This document shows positions 11,525-21,593 of a DNA stretch of 30,244 nt, piece by piece (the first letter of the stretch is position 1; the number at the start of each line of letters is the position of its first letter). The position numbers and the translations under genes are program-made. The DNA is from Triparma columacea (lineage: Eukaryota > Sar > Bolidophyceae > Parmales > Triparmaceae), in NCBI GenBank assembly GCA_030267965.1, contig BRYA01000615.1, positions 2,076 through 32,319 on the forward strand, in the 5' to 3' direction. The notes below the pieces were generated by a model that did no database searches, was not told the origin of the DNA, and saw nothing but the letters and a program-made list of their open reading frames with translations.

Positions 11525-14191
11525 ATGGGAAAGTGTCGGTCTCCAACATCTTTTGTCCAGGAGAGCATGCCGTTACATTTTTACAGACTCGGGATGTTAG
11601 TTGCGACGCACCCGCTCATGACGATCTTGATCACCTTGATTGTCGTTTCCTGCATCATGGGTGGGGTGGCTTTTACAGAGTTGGACAATGGGTAAGTGTT
11701 CTCTTCCGCTCCTAAACTTCACCCTAACCACCCCAACGCGACAATTCTAACCGATAAAACACAACCTCCTGCGTGATCTCGTCTCAGGTATGAGAATTGG
11801 TACCCCCAGAAGACCCAAGCTTGGAGCGATTATACATACCAGAAGCAATACTTTGGTAAGATGAACCGCACGGAAATGATCCTCATAGAGAGCGTTCCGA
11901 CGACGTCTAATCCCTACGGTGTGCTCTCCAAGGATATCCTCTCGTCCGTCTTTGCGCTCCACGATAAAATGACATCTCTGGCGTCCTTCAAGAGTCTGTG
12001 TGTCAAGCAGGCTGGAGACTCTGGGGACTGCGAGGAGGTGCAGAGCCCCTTCGTCCTTTGGAACGATGACGGCGCTTCGATTCAAGGGAATACGCAAGAT
12101 GAGATTTTGGACACCATTACGGCGGGCAAACAGGGGTTTGTCATGGATGCGTTTATTGGCAAAGTCGAGAGGGAGAATGACGACCCTGTGGGGAGGGTTT
12201 TGGCCGGTTCGGCGCTGCAGATAGTTTACTGGATCCAAGACCTCGCTTCGAAGGAGGAGGAAATCCTCGCTTACGAGGAGGACGAATTTCTCGTGCTTTG
12301 CAGGTCCGAGGCCGCCACCATTGCGTCGAACACCGGGGCGGGAGTTTACTGTCAGGCAGAAAGGAGCTACACGGACGAGAGCGATAGGGCGATTGCGGAC
12401 GACCAGAATTTAATGATGTTCGCCATGATTCTCATGATTGGTTACGTGTCCGTCGTGCTTTCGAGGAGGGACAGGGTGGAGAGCAAGGTGCTACTTTCCT
12501 TCACAATCGTGGTGTGTGTGGGCTTGAGCTTGGGGGTAGCGTTCGGGATATGCGGTTACCTGAAGATACCCTTCACGCAAATGTCAATGATGACAATTTT
12601 CATCATCATGGGTGTCGGTATCGACGACATGTTTGTGATAACTGGGGAGTTTAGTCGAACTCCTTCCCACCTTCCCTCTCCGGAGCGCGTCGCCCTCTCC
12701 CTCAAGGGTGTCGGGAACAGCATTTTCTACACTTCCGTGACGGACTTTCTCGCCTTTGGGATCGGAAGCTTCATCGACCTTCCCGCGGTGTCTTTCTTCT
12801 GCGTGACGGCGGCGCTCGCGGTGTTGAGCGTCTTCCTTGTGCAGGTGACATTCTTCGCTGCCTGCCTGGGGTTGGACGGCATGAGAATAGAAGGGGATAG
12901 GTACGACTTGGTTCCTTGCTGGAAGAGGGAGAAGTGGAGCGAGAGGAACGAGAAGGAGAAGGAGCAGGAGGGCATAGCGAAAGAGATCGAAGAGATGAAA
13001 GAAGGAGGATACTCCGTCTGTGTTGACTTCACGTCTTTCTTGCTCAAGCCCAAGGTTGCCCCCTGTCTAATTTTTCTCTTCCTGCTCCTTGGCTCCCTGA
13101 TGGGATACAGAGGGATCACGACAATTGGGAAAGGTATTAAGATCAGCGACTTCCTTCCCGAGGGAAGCTACGTTTCTGAATACTTCGAGAAGCGCGATTT
13201 GTACTTTGGCGAGATCGATAGGATTGAGTTCATCACAACCGTGGATGTTGATGTGGGGGTTGAGGGGGATAGGGCGAGAATGGACAAGCTAATGGCCGAC
13301 ATTGAGGCCCTCGAACAGACTGTCGGACCCCCCGATTGCTGGTACGCAGCTTTCCTGAGTTACTGGTCTGACAACAACGGCGGAAGCATTGACGACGCGG
13401 AGGCCTCAGTCGTCAAGTCGTCCTTCACCTCCTTCCAGTCTACTCCCTTGTATACAACACGTTACTCTAATGCCGTCGTCCTCAACTCTGGCGTCGTATC
13501 TACCAGCAAGTGCGGCAGCTTGTTCTACTTCGCGTCTCATGACACCGACACCGCACTGCTCGACATGGACAAGGCACGGGCCGCGGCCGGGGACGACGCT
13601 TTTGCGTTCAACGCCAACTACCTTTGGATGGAGAGGTACAGAATCATAGATAAGATCACCATGACGAGCCTCTTGGGGTGTATGCTGGGAGTGTTTACCA
13701 TCAGCTGCCTCTTTTTGGACTTACTGTCTGCCGTGCTGGTCGTAGTTTGCGTGATCTTGATCAATATAAACTTGCTGGGGTTCATGTCTTTCTGGGAGGT
13801 CCGGTTGAACGTGGCTTCACTGGTGATCCTAATCCTCAGCATCGGTTTCTCCGTGGATTACTCTGCCCACATTGCGGAGGGATACTTATCTCACCGCCAC
13901 CGAGGTCGCAGCGCGGAAGAGGCGGTAGTATCTGGGGTTAAGGAGATGGGGGTAAGCGTGATGAATGGTGGTATAAGTACCCTCCTCGCTGTCTTGATGC
14001 TGAGCGTGAGTAAGAGCGAAGGGTTCAGGGTGCTGTTCAAGATGTTTCTGGGGATGGTGGTGTTTGGGCTGTTGCATGGGCTGGGTTTCCTGCCTTCACT
14101 ATTCTTGGTCACGAAGAGCGGGAGTGGTATGGGGGGGAAGGTGGTTGAAGAGAACTCGAGGTCGGAGGAGGCTGAGAATATGGCTCTATAA
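11525..14191 (+). CDS. Patched/Dispatched-type RND membrane protein with sterol-sensing-like domain
   Basis: Exons 11525-11691 and 11788-14191 join (intron 96 nt) to about 856 aa. The fold has the Patched/NPC1 plan: helix 1 at 31-50, a large lumenal loop, helices 2-6 from about 263 to 415, a charged cytosolic loop rich in Glu/Lys, helix 7 near 480-498, a second large loop and helices 8-12. The two characteristic mid-membrane motifs are visible: GVGIDDMFV in helix 4 and GFSVDYSAH in helix 10; their acidic residues conduct ions in RND pumps. FYRLGMLVATHP before helix 1 is typical of the family. The start ATG is the first after an in-frame TAG at 11519. Sterols or other lipids are plausible substrates but are not shown. 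The last 12 codons and stop are inside an 81-bp duplication. Confidence 0.9.
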
Positions 14192-14315
14192 ATTTGTTTT
14201 CTGATTGTGTATGTTTTCTTTATTTTCTCCCCAAACTCGAGGTCGGAGGAGGCTGAGAATATGGCTCTATAAATTTGATTTCTGATTGTGTATGTTTTCT
14301 TTATTTTCTCCCCAA
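14153..14315. repeat. 81-bp direct duplication spanning the permease stop codon
   Basis: Bases from 14153 recur from 14234 with an 81-bp offset, ending in TTTTCTCCCCAAAC near 14315. The copies differ at about one base (TTTGTTTTC versus TTTGATTTC). Each copy contains the codons for NSRSEEAENMAL, a TAA stop and the same 3' UTR. Only the first copy is translated. The second ends about 16 bp before the stop codon of the convergent SDR. Confidence 0.95.
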
Positions 14316-14330
14316 ACACCCTTGATGTCC

Positions 14331-15146
14331 TCAGCAGCACGGTCCGTCGAATCCCTGCGCCCCCAAACCTCCATCTACATTGAGCACCGTTCCCGTCATG
14401 AACCCACTCGCTTTAGTACACAGGAAAACCACCGGCCCCGCCGCTTCCTCCGGGAGTGCCAGTCTCCCCATCGGCGTCCACTCCTTCACTTTATCCAAAG
14501 CACTGGGGTCCTTCTTAACAGCCTCCTCCAGCATCGGCGTGACCGTCATCCACGGCGCAACGCAGTTAACCCTAACCCCAAACTTACTCCACTCGCACGC
14601 CAAACTACGGGTCAGGGAGTTAACAGCGGCTTTAGTCATCCCATAAACGGCTCCCGTACCTGAGGAGTACACCCCCGCCATTGACGATACATTGACGACG
14701 ACGCTCCCGTTGCTCACATCCTCCTTGGCCTGCTTGAAGAGGTACGGGGAGAGTAGCTTGGAGAGGAAGTAAGTCGACGACATGTTCGTCTGCACCATCG
14801 CGTCGTACTCCCCCTCCGTCTGCTCTAGCGCCTGCTTCCTAACGTTGCATCCTACGTTGTTGATGAGGCCCGTTAGGACCCCGTCGAACGCAGCGTTTAC
14901 GGCGGAGGAGACGGCGGAACGACCTGAGGGGGTGCTGACGTCGGCTATGGCGCCGAGGATGCGGTCCGGGTCCTCGCACTCTTGGGCGAGCATGGCTACG
15001 GTCATTTCGAGCTCCTTGGAGCGACGGGCGACGATAAGGACACGACAGGGGGGGGAGGATTGAAGGAGGAGACGGGCGATCTCGAGACCGATACCGGAGG
15101 TACCGCCGGTGACGCAGTAGGTGGCATTTAGGGGGAGAGTGAACAT
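14331..15146 (-). CDS. Short-chain dehydrogenase/reductase (tropinone-reductase-like)
   Basis: One uninterrupted frame encodes about 271 aa from the ATG at 15146. It is a classical NAD(P)-dependent SDR: the cofactor loop TGGTSGIG near residues 14-21, a basic residue pair after strand 2 (VARRSKE) that favours NADPH, the INNVG motif, catalytic Ser in VVNVSSMAG, Tyr and Lys in YGMTKAAVNS, and the C-terminal LCTKASGFMTGTVLNVDGG. The overall pattern is closest to tropinone-reductase-like oxidoreductases; the substrate is unknown. The frame stays open upstream to an ATG at 15266, adding 40 residues. I prefer the later start because the Rossmann fold begins right after it and the bases before it (CTCGCACCCAG) look like an intron acceptor or leader. 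No intron is needed. Confidence 0.9.
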   Translation of the reverse strand: MFTLPLNATYCVTGGTSGIGLEIARLLLQSSPPCRVLIVARRSKELEMTVAMLAQECEDPDRILGAIADVSTPSGRSAVSSAVNAAFDGVLTGLINNVGCNVRKQALEQTEGEYDAMVQTNMSSTYFLSKLLSPYLFKQAKEDVSNGSVVVNVSSMAGVYSSGTGAVYGMTKAAVNSLTRSLACEWSKFGVRVNCVAPWMTVTPMLEEAVKKDPSALDKVKEWTPMGRLALPEEAAGPVVFLCTKASGFMTGTVLNVDGGLGAQGFDGPCC

Positions 15147-15728
15147 CTGGGTGCGAGCAAAGCAAGAGTGGTGAGATGGGAGGTTGCTGTTTGCTTGAGG
15201 AAGGATAGTTCTTGGCTGCCATTTTGAATACTTCATATTACCACAGCCCGCCTCTCCACAGTGCACGCCGCCTCTGACATGCGTTCCGTTGTTGCGTCTA
15301 TCTCCACGGAAGGAACTCCCTCAAGCAGGACCTCCCTCCAGCACCTCCTCCTTCCTATCTTTTCTTATCTCACCTTATTATCAGAATTTCAACAGTCTAA
15401 TCATTGAATACGATGGATACAGTATTGTCAAAGAAGTGGTTGGATTTGGTGTTAGATCAATGCACGGATAAAGGGCAAGGAAGGAGGGTTGAAGCATCGC
15501 AGCGGAGTGCTAAACAGGCAAAATAAGGTAATAGGATGTTTATCAGCGCTTATATCCTCTTGTGTCCATATTTACGGATATTTCGACGACATTAAAGGCT
15601 TTCTAAAGTCATGAAACGGCCATAGACACGCATTGATCTGAAGAACCCACCTGCTGTTTTTTCTCCAATCGAGTTTATTTTCTTCGGTATTGTTTCCTAC
15701 CTTCCCTGACGTACATTCCAATTAAATT
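15147..15728. other. Divergent intergenic region between two SDR genes
   Basis: These 582 bp separate the divergent SDR starts (fewer if the first SDR starts at 15266). I see AT-rich sequence from about 15390 onward, but no RNA gene, strong repeat or named promoter element. Confidence 0.4.
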
Positions 15729-16849
15729 ATGTCAGAATTTAAAGACAGAGGTGAGTTTAAATCAATTTATCCCATCAACGTGTCGAAATACCTCCAAAAC
15801 CAGCAATAAAATCACCCCAACTATCGTCCTCGTCACTTCCCCCCTTCAACCCCCTTCAATCCCCTTACCTCTACTTCCCTACTCGCCCTCCCTCCCCTCC
15901 TCCCCATTCCCCCCCCAGTTATCTGCATCACTGGAGGTGGTGGTTTCTTCGGTCAAGAGTCAGTCACCCGTTTCCTCACCTACGGTTCCAAGGTAGTTGC
16001 CATGGACGTATCTCAAGCCGCCCTGGATAAGCTGGACGTTGTTAAAGGGATGGAGGAGAACTTGATGAAGGTTACGGTCGATGTTACGAGCGAGGAATCG
16101 GTTGTTAAAGCTGTTGACGAAGTTGGTGAGTGGAGAGGGATACAAAAAGTTCTGAAGGAGAGAGAGACCTTCAAGAATCACACTGTAAGCCTTTATTTAT
16201 CGTCTCACCCCCCCCCCCCCCCACTTCCCGTAAAAACCCCCCAGTCTTAAAGTTCGGTCGTATAGATTACCTCTGGAACAACGCTGGTTACCAGGGTAAG
16301 TTCGCCCCTACCCTATCCTACCCAATCTCCGATTTCGCGTCCGTAATGTCCGTGAACGTTACCGGTATGTTCATAGTTCTAAAGACCGTCGCTTCAACCA
16401 TGAGTAAGAATCCCCCCCGTACCTTAAAGGACGGTCGCACCACCCGTGGTTCCATCGTGAACACGGCATCCGTAGCTGGTCTCCGTTGCACTCCTGCTAT
16501 GGTTGCATACGCTTCTAGTAAGGCGGCTGTACTTGCTATGACTGTAGCGTGCTCGAAGGACCTTGCGCCGGAGATGATCAGGGTTAACGCGGTTAGTCCG
16601 GCTCTTATTGGACCGGGGTATATGTGGGATAGACAGAACGAGCTGCATGCGGAAGTTGATAGCCCGTATTTTGCAAACGATAAGGAAACCGTGGCGAAGA
16701 ATAAGGTTAACAGCGTACCGATGAAGAGACTGGGGGGGGTGGACGAGGTTGTTGACACGGTCTGCTTTTTGTTGGGGGATTCAAGCAGCTATACGACGGG
16801 GGCGAACTTGACGGTTGATGGAGGTATGAGCGCGGGACTTAAGGCGTGA
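15729..16849 (+). CDS. Short-chain dehydrogenase/reductase
   Basis: Exons 15729-15750, 15919-16125 and 16245-16849 give about 277 aa, a normal SDR length. A seven-codon first exon (MSEFKDR) splices to VICITGGGGFFGQES, a Gly-rich NAD(P) loop. Asp in VVAMDVS after strand 2 favours NAD over NADP. DYLWNNAGYQG is the NNAG motif, the catalytic Ser lies in NTASVAG and the YxxxK pair in YASSKAAV, and the end has FLLGDSSSYTTGANLTVDGG. The exon 2-3 junction reads DEVVLKFGRIDYLWNN, which fits the family. Substrate unknown. It is only weakly similar to the neighbouring SDR (different cofactor loop and preference), so the pair is not a recent duplication. Both introns end in long C runs. Confidence 0.9.
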
Positions 16850-16983
16850 GGAATCGAGGGGGGGGGGGGGGAGTAGAATGAGAACGAGGTTGTTTTGGGG
16901 TTATCTTGCTCAAGTAGTGTAAAAAAGGGGCAGGTTCCTTCAAATTTTCTTCTTCTCTTTTCTCTTCGTTATTTTGAGTCCAC

Positions 16984-17002
16984 CACACACACACACACAC
17001 AC
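16984..17002. repeat. CA dinucleotide microsatellite in a convergent 3' region
   Basis: About nine CA units lie between the SDR stop (16849) and the stop of the next gene on the other strand (17004). A run of about 14 G is also present near 16858-16871. Confidence 0.85.
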
Positions 17003-17003
17003 A

Positions 17004-18841
17004 TCAAACCTCGATCTCCTCCTCCTCCTTCCCTCCTTCCCAATCCTCCTCCTCCTCCTCTTCCTTCCCTCCTTCTCTCCCCAGTAGTTCCTTAACTCTT
17101 TCCAAAGTTTTCCCTACCAGCCACGGTGCCCTAAAAATCCCCACCCCCACCTTTTCGCTAACCCCCAATATGCCCTTCTCATCTCTGTTCATCGGTCTGT
17201 TCTCGATTAAGTTCTGCATCCGTCTCCGCTCCTCTTCAACGATCCCATTAACGATACCCACAGCTTTCTCCTCAACCTCCCCCAACGGTCCTTTAACACT
17301 TGCATCCATAGGTCTAACAACCCCCCTCCCTTTCAATTTACCACCCCCATCCTTCCCACTTGATGTAGCATCCCCCTTGTCGAGTCCCTGTGTTTCAGCG
17401 GCGCGTTTCTTCTCGTATATTTGTATATCACTAACAAACCTTTCAGCTTCCCCTAAAGGTCCCCCTACATCAAGTGGTCTAACAATCCTTCTCCCCGCTG
17501 AACCACCTACGTTTAGTTTCGCGCGGATTACTTCGGCGGTACGGATCTCTGATATGGTTGTTTTGAGGTAGGACTCCATACGACCTAGGGGACCCATTTT
17601 TGATGACGGTACCATTGAGGGGGGGACGAATATACCGTAATTAACCTCCTCCTCCTCCTCCTCTCCCTCGTTACCTTGGGATGGTTTTTTCTGACGTAGT
17701 ATTTGTTGTCTCCCAATTTGTGATCTAATACTCTCTGCTTGTTTAATCTCCTGATAAACGTTAACCGCCATTTCTTCCATTTCCCCCAGCGGTCCCCCCG
17801 CTTCCATTGGTCTTACTATACCTAACGAATCAAGACCTGAGGGGGTGGGGGATGTGGGGGAGGTTGAATCTACTATACGCTGGGCGCGGATTGCCTCGGC
17901 GTCCATTACACTTTCTAACCACTCTACTGCCTTACTCTAAGGGGGAGGGGTGGGGGGTTGGGGTGGGGGGGTAGGGGGAATAGGGAGGGTTGGTTGGTTG
18001 TTTTCGTTTATTATTATTATTACTTTTTTAGTTGACGGANNNNNNNNNNNNNNNNNNNNNNNNNNNNNNNNNNNNNNNNNNNNNNNNNNNNNNNNNNNTC
18101 CCCCCCCCCTCCCCCCCCCCCACACACACCCAAGGTGTATTCCCCCCCCCCTCCCTCTCCTTATCCCCAGTTAGTTCTCACCTCGCTAATACCAAGTGGT
18201 CCTAATTCCTCTTCATTATTCCCCAAACTCATAGGTCTAATAATAGGAGTGTAGCTTTGCGTCCTCCCAGTCATCTTTGATAAAGTTGACGACTCTGCTT
18301 GGGATGCGCGGGCGGAGGAGAATATCTCACGACGCCAGGAGTAGTCGAGGAGTGACATTTTTGCCATGTTTCGGATGAAACGCTTTAAGAGAGGCTGTTT
18401 GGGGAGGGTTTGGGGGTTTGGGAGGTTGTTGGTGTCAATGTTGTTGGCGTCAATGTCAGTGACGGCAGTGATAATTTGATCATTGTTGTTGTTTGATTGA
18501 TGATGAGTATTTGATGACGTTGTTGAAGATGATATTGTTGAGGAGGATGATGAGGATGTTTTTTCAATAAATCTCTCTTCCTTATCTTCCTCATTCTCCT
18601 GTTGACATTTGTGTAACGTATTGAAGTTTGTATGCGTAATTATTGGAGGAGAATGAGGCGAATGATGATTGTTGAGGTTGTTTAGATTAAAGAGAGGAGA
18701 GAGAGGCTTTGTATTGAAGGTAGGATTGACTTGAGGGACGAGGTTAGAATTTGAGAAACACAACTTATTAACCAGTACAAAGCTGTTACAACATATAACA
18801 ACTGAGGATACTAATAGGAAGGTATATAGATACATTCCCAT
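17004..18841 (-). CDS. Predicted plastid protein with six RPM...GPLG repeats, unknown function
   Basis: Exons 18841-18182 and 17936-17004 join in frame across a 245-nt intron that contains an assembly gap, giving about 530 aa. The N-terminus is a signal peptide (MGMYLYTFLLVSSVVICC) followed by NSFVLV, similar to the plastid cleavage motif of secondary algae. A low-complexity Asn/Ser/His/Thr-rich linker follows. The rest has about six copies of a module of 40-80 residues: (I/V)-x-RP-(M/L), a short variable stretch, G-P-L-G-x-x-E, then a charged amphipathic helix often ending in A-E-x-I-R. Examples are IVRPMEAGGPLGEMEE, IVRPLDVGGPLGEAER and VVRPMDASVKGPLGEVEE. The fifth and sixth copies are more diverged. 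The C-terminus is Glu-rich. I do not recognise a named family; a scaffold or structural role is only a guess. Confidence 0.72.
18040..18098. other. Assembly gap (59 N)
   Basis: The bases are undetermined. The gap lies in the intron of the RPM...GPLG repeat gene and is flanked by a poly-C region, which probably caused it. Confidence 0.99.
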
Positions 18842-19328
18842 ACACTTTAAAGTAGATTTACGTCAATATAGAGTGATACAGCTTGAGGAGACTAAATAAT
18901 TGAGGGGCCTGGCTTTGCTTCGATTTATTTTTGCTCCGATTTGGCAATTTCCACCTTTTGTTTTTGTATTACACCTATGACATCTAACGCCAACCCCTTC
19001 TCATCAGCGGGGCGTTCAGGTTATAGTTCTATTAGTACGGGTGTCAACTATGACTCAGAAGAAGAAAAGCCAACAAAAAGGTGAGCCACAACAAAATATG
19101 ATCGACCCAAAGCCAAGTGGGACATCACTATTAGAACACACACTTACTTACTTAACCCCTCACTTACACTTATACCCACACTCATACACCACCATCCCAC
19201 AAACACAACTCAAATGCTTCACAACACCCCAAATACACCCCCACAAACACCCCAAATACAAACCAAACACCAGATCAAATAAAAAGACCACATCAACCTC
19301 CACCTCTGTCCGCCCCTCCCTCTCTGCA
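18842..19328. other. Divergent region with a possible tiny first exon of the TMEM184 gene
   Basis: This region separates two divergent genes. At 19050-19080 an ATG opens MTQKKKSQQK and ends at a strong donor (GTGAGC at 19081), matching the tiny first exons of eIF4A and the second SDR. The frame would be rescued by a C/T-rich acceptor at 19404, deleting part of the first membrane helix. The following 240 bp are A/C-rich with no protein-like signal. Confidence 0.35.
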
Positions 19329-21478
19329 ATGAACACAACCCTCCAGTCGGTCCGAACCCGTTCCCGCTGCAACTTCCTCTTCCTCACAACCCTCTACCTC
19401 CTAGTAATAACCCTAGGTTTCTCCCTCCACCGTTCCATTTACCTCCTCTCCCTCCAAGAGTCCGACTCCGTGCAAACCTTCGACAAACGTATATCCACCG
19501 TCGACAAGCTTCTGAAGGACACGATAACCGGCATCCAGAAGTTCAACAGAACAGTAACAAACGCTGACCTAATAGACGCAGTCTCTGACCTCCGTATTAA
19601 GGTGAAACAACAGAGCGAGGAAATTAAGGAGGAACTTGAAGATACTAAGGAGGAAGTTAGGGAGGAGTTGGATACGACGAAGGAGGATATTGATAGAACT
19701 GTTGAGAAAGCTCAGAAGGAAATTGGAGCGGAGGTTGTGGAGGTTAGGAAGAAAGTTGACGAGTACAAGGTGAGGTACAATGTTAGGTTGTTTCATAAAA
19801 TGAAACCATGTTGGTGTTCGGAATAAACTATTAATCTCGAGATCTTGCGTTCGCTGCTCCAACCCACTAACTGTTGTGTATCACCCCCCTTCAGTCCTCC
19901 ACACAGTCCCAGTTTGAGTTAGAGAATAACTTCATGCTCTACCAGCTCGCCGGTACCTTCACACTCCTAACATCCTTAATATCCGGTTGGCACGTAACCA
20001 GCCACCTCAGGAATTTCCACAACCCCGTAGTACAGAGGAAGGTGTTAGCGATTTTATGGATGGCACCTATCTACAGTACGACAAGCTGGTTCAGTCTAGT
20101 ATTCCCACACGCCGAGGCTTACTTATCTATTGTGAGGGATTGCTACGAGTCATACGTAGTGTACGTATTCCTATCCTTCCTTATATCCGTAATGGGGAAC
20201 GGTGACAGGTCGTTGGTAGTTGCTAAATTAGCGGAGAATCAAAATCAACTACAACCACCATGCACGTTCTGTGGACTATGCTTAAAAGTTCGGAAGGAAG
20301 GCGGCGCGGTGGAAACCGCGGGCGCGGTGCTCACGCAGTGTCAGGGGTTGGCGCTGCAGTTCGTGCTGTGCAAACCGGTTATTGCGGTAGCGAATTTCGG
20401 GGTGAACCATATGGGGATTTGGAAAGTCACGCATGAAAAGATGGAGGGGACGATCGTGGACTGGTATAACCCGAGCGTTTACATATTGGTGTGCGCGAAC
20501 TTGTCCGTGAGTTGCGCGTTCTTTGGGTTGCTTAAGTTTTACCATCTCGTAGCGAACGATTTACGGTGGTGTAGACCGTGGCCGAAGTTTCTTTGTATTA
20601 AGGGGGTGGTGTTTGCGACGTTTTGGCAGGGATTGGCGGTTAATATTTTGGCTAAGACGGCGAGGGGAGAAGGGGATGGGAATGAAGGAGGATGGGCGAA
20701 ACAAGCACAGGTGAGAAAGAGGGAAGAGAGGGGTGAGGGAGGGGGGAGAAAAGTTAGACAAAACAAAATTATACACAATAGAAATAAAGAGGGGAACACA
20801 AGTTAAAAAGAGAACGAAATAGAGACGAGGGAAATATATATATATATATATATATATGAGACACACATATATCATCTCACCCCTTCCCCTTCCCCCCCCC
20901 CCCACACACACCTCTAACCAAATCAGAGTTTCCTAATCTGCATAGAGATGTTGATCGCCTCAATCGCTCACTTCTACGTGTTCCCCCACTACGAGTGGTC
21001 CCCCTCCTACGTTCGCGAGGAGAAGAGCAAGACAAAGTTCGGTGATAACTTGGCGCTGAGGGACTTTATCGGGGACTTGAAGATTATTATGGGGGGGGAT
21101 AAAAATAATAGGAAAAGGGGGGAAGGGGAGGATTATAAAGATGGGAAGGGGGGGGAGGGTAGGGTTGGGATAGGATCAGATGTTAATAACGAATCTACAA
21201 AGAAGGCAGGATCAGAGGAGGAGGATGTGGAAAGCGGGGAGGCGATTAGAAGGATCAGGGAGAGCTTGAGTTTACTTGAGGGCGACCAAAGGGAACAGCT
21301 TGAAATTTATAGGAAGGAGAGGGAAAGGAAGGAGAGGGATATGGAGGAAGGGGGGAAGGAAGAGGGGGAAAGGACTGCACTACTGGGAGAGGGGGGGGAA
21401 GGGGGGAAGGGGGAGAAAGGAGGGAAAGGGAGGAAGACGAAACACTTCAGACCAAGGAACAGCAAACTGCATAGGTAA
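19329..21478 (+). CDS. TMEM184/organic solute transporter alpha (DUF300) family protein with N-terminal coiled coil
   Basis: Exons 19329-19769, 19895-20710 and 20927-21478 give about 602 aa. The core is a TMEM184/Ost-alpha domain: LYQLAGTFTLLTSLISGWHV, the hallmark HLRNFHNPVVQRKVLAILWM, IYSTTSWFSL, RDCYESYVVYVFLSFL, CKPVIAVANF, WYNPSVYILV and, across the last junction, SFLICIEMLIASIAHFYVF. Seven membrane helices are expected. Before it lie a separate membrane helix (residues about 16-35) and a charged heptad-rich coiled coil (IKEELEDTKEEVREELDTTK and on to KKVDEYK). The C-terminus is a Gly/Glu/Lys-rich low-complexity tail. The domain is linked to membrane transport and vesicle traffic in animals and plants; the solute is unknown. 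The start is uncertain: an upstream first exon at 19050 is an alternative. AATAAA at 21510 may be the polyadenylation signal. Confidence 0.85.
20834..20857. repeat. AT dinucleotide microsatellite in TMEM184 intron
   Basis: About 12 AT units lie within intron 20711-20926, upstream of a poly-C stretch and the acceptor at 20926. Confidence 0.85.
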
Positions 21479-21593
21479 AACACGCGAGACTACTAATTTT
21501 GAATCCATGAATAAAAAATGTTATTTATAACACCTTCAAATATATACACTACATGTTTGAACCTAACGCGTTCCCTCCGAAGCTTTTCGAACC

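Noticed and set aside
19081..19328. Coding extension of the TMEM184 protein with His/Pro/Thr-rich sequence.
   Set aside because: The A/C-rich stretch has no protein-like pattern and follows a strong splice donor; the start at 19329 or a splice to 19405 is more plausible.
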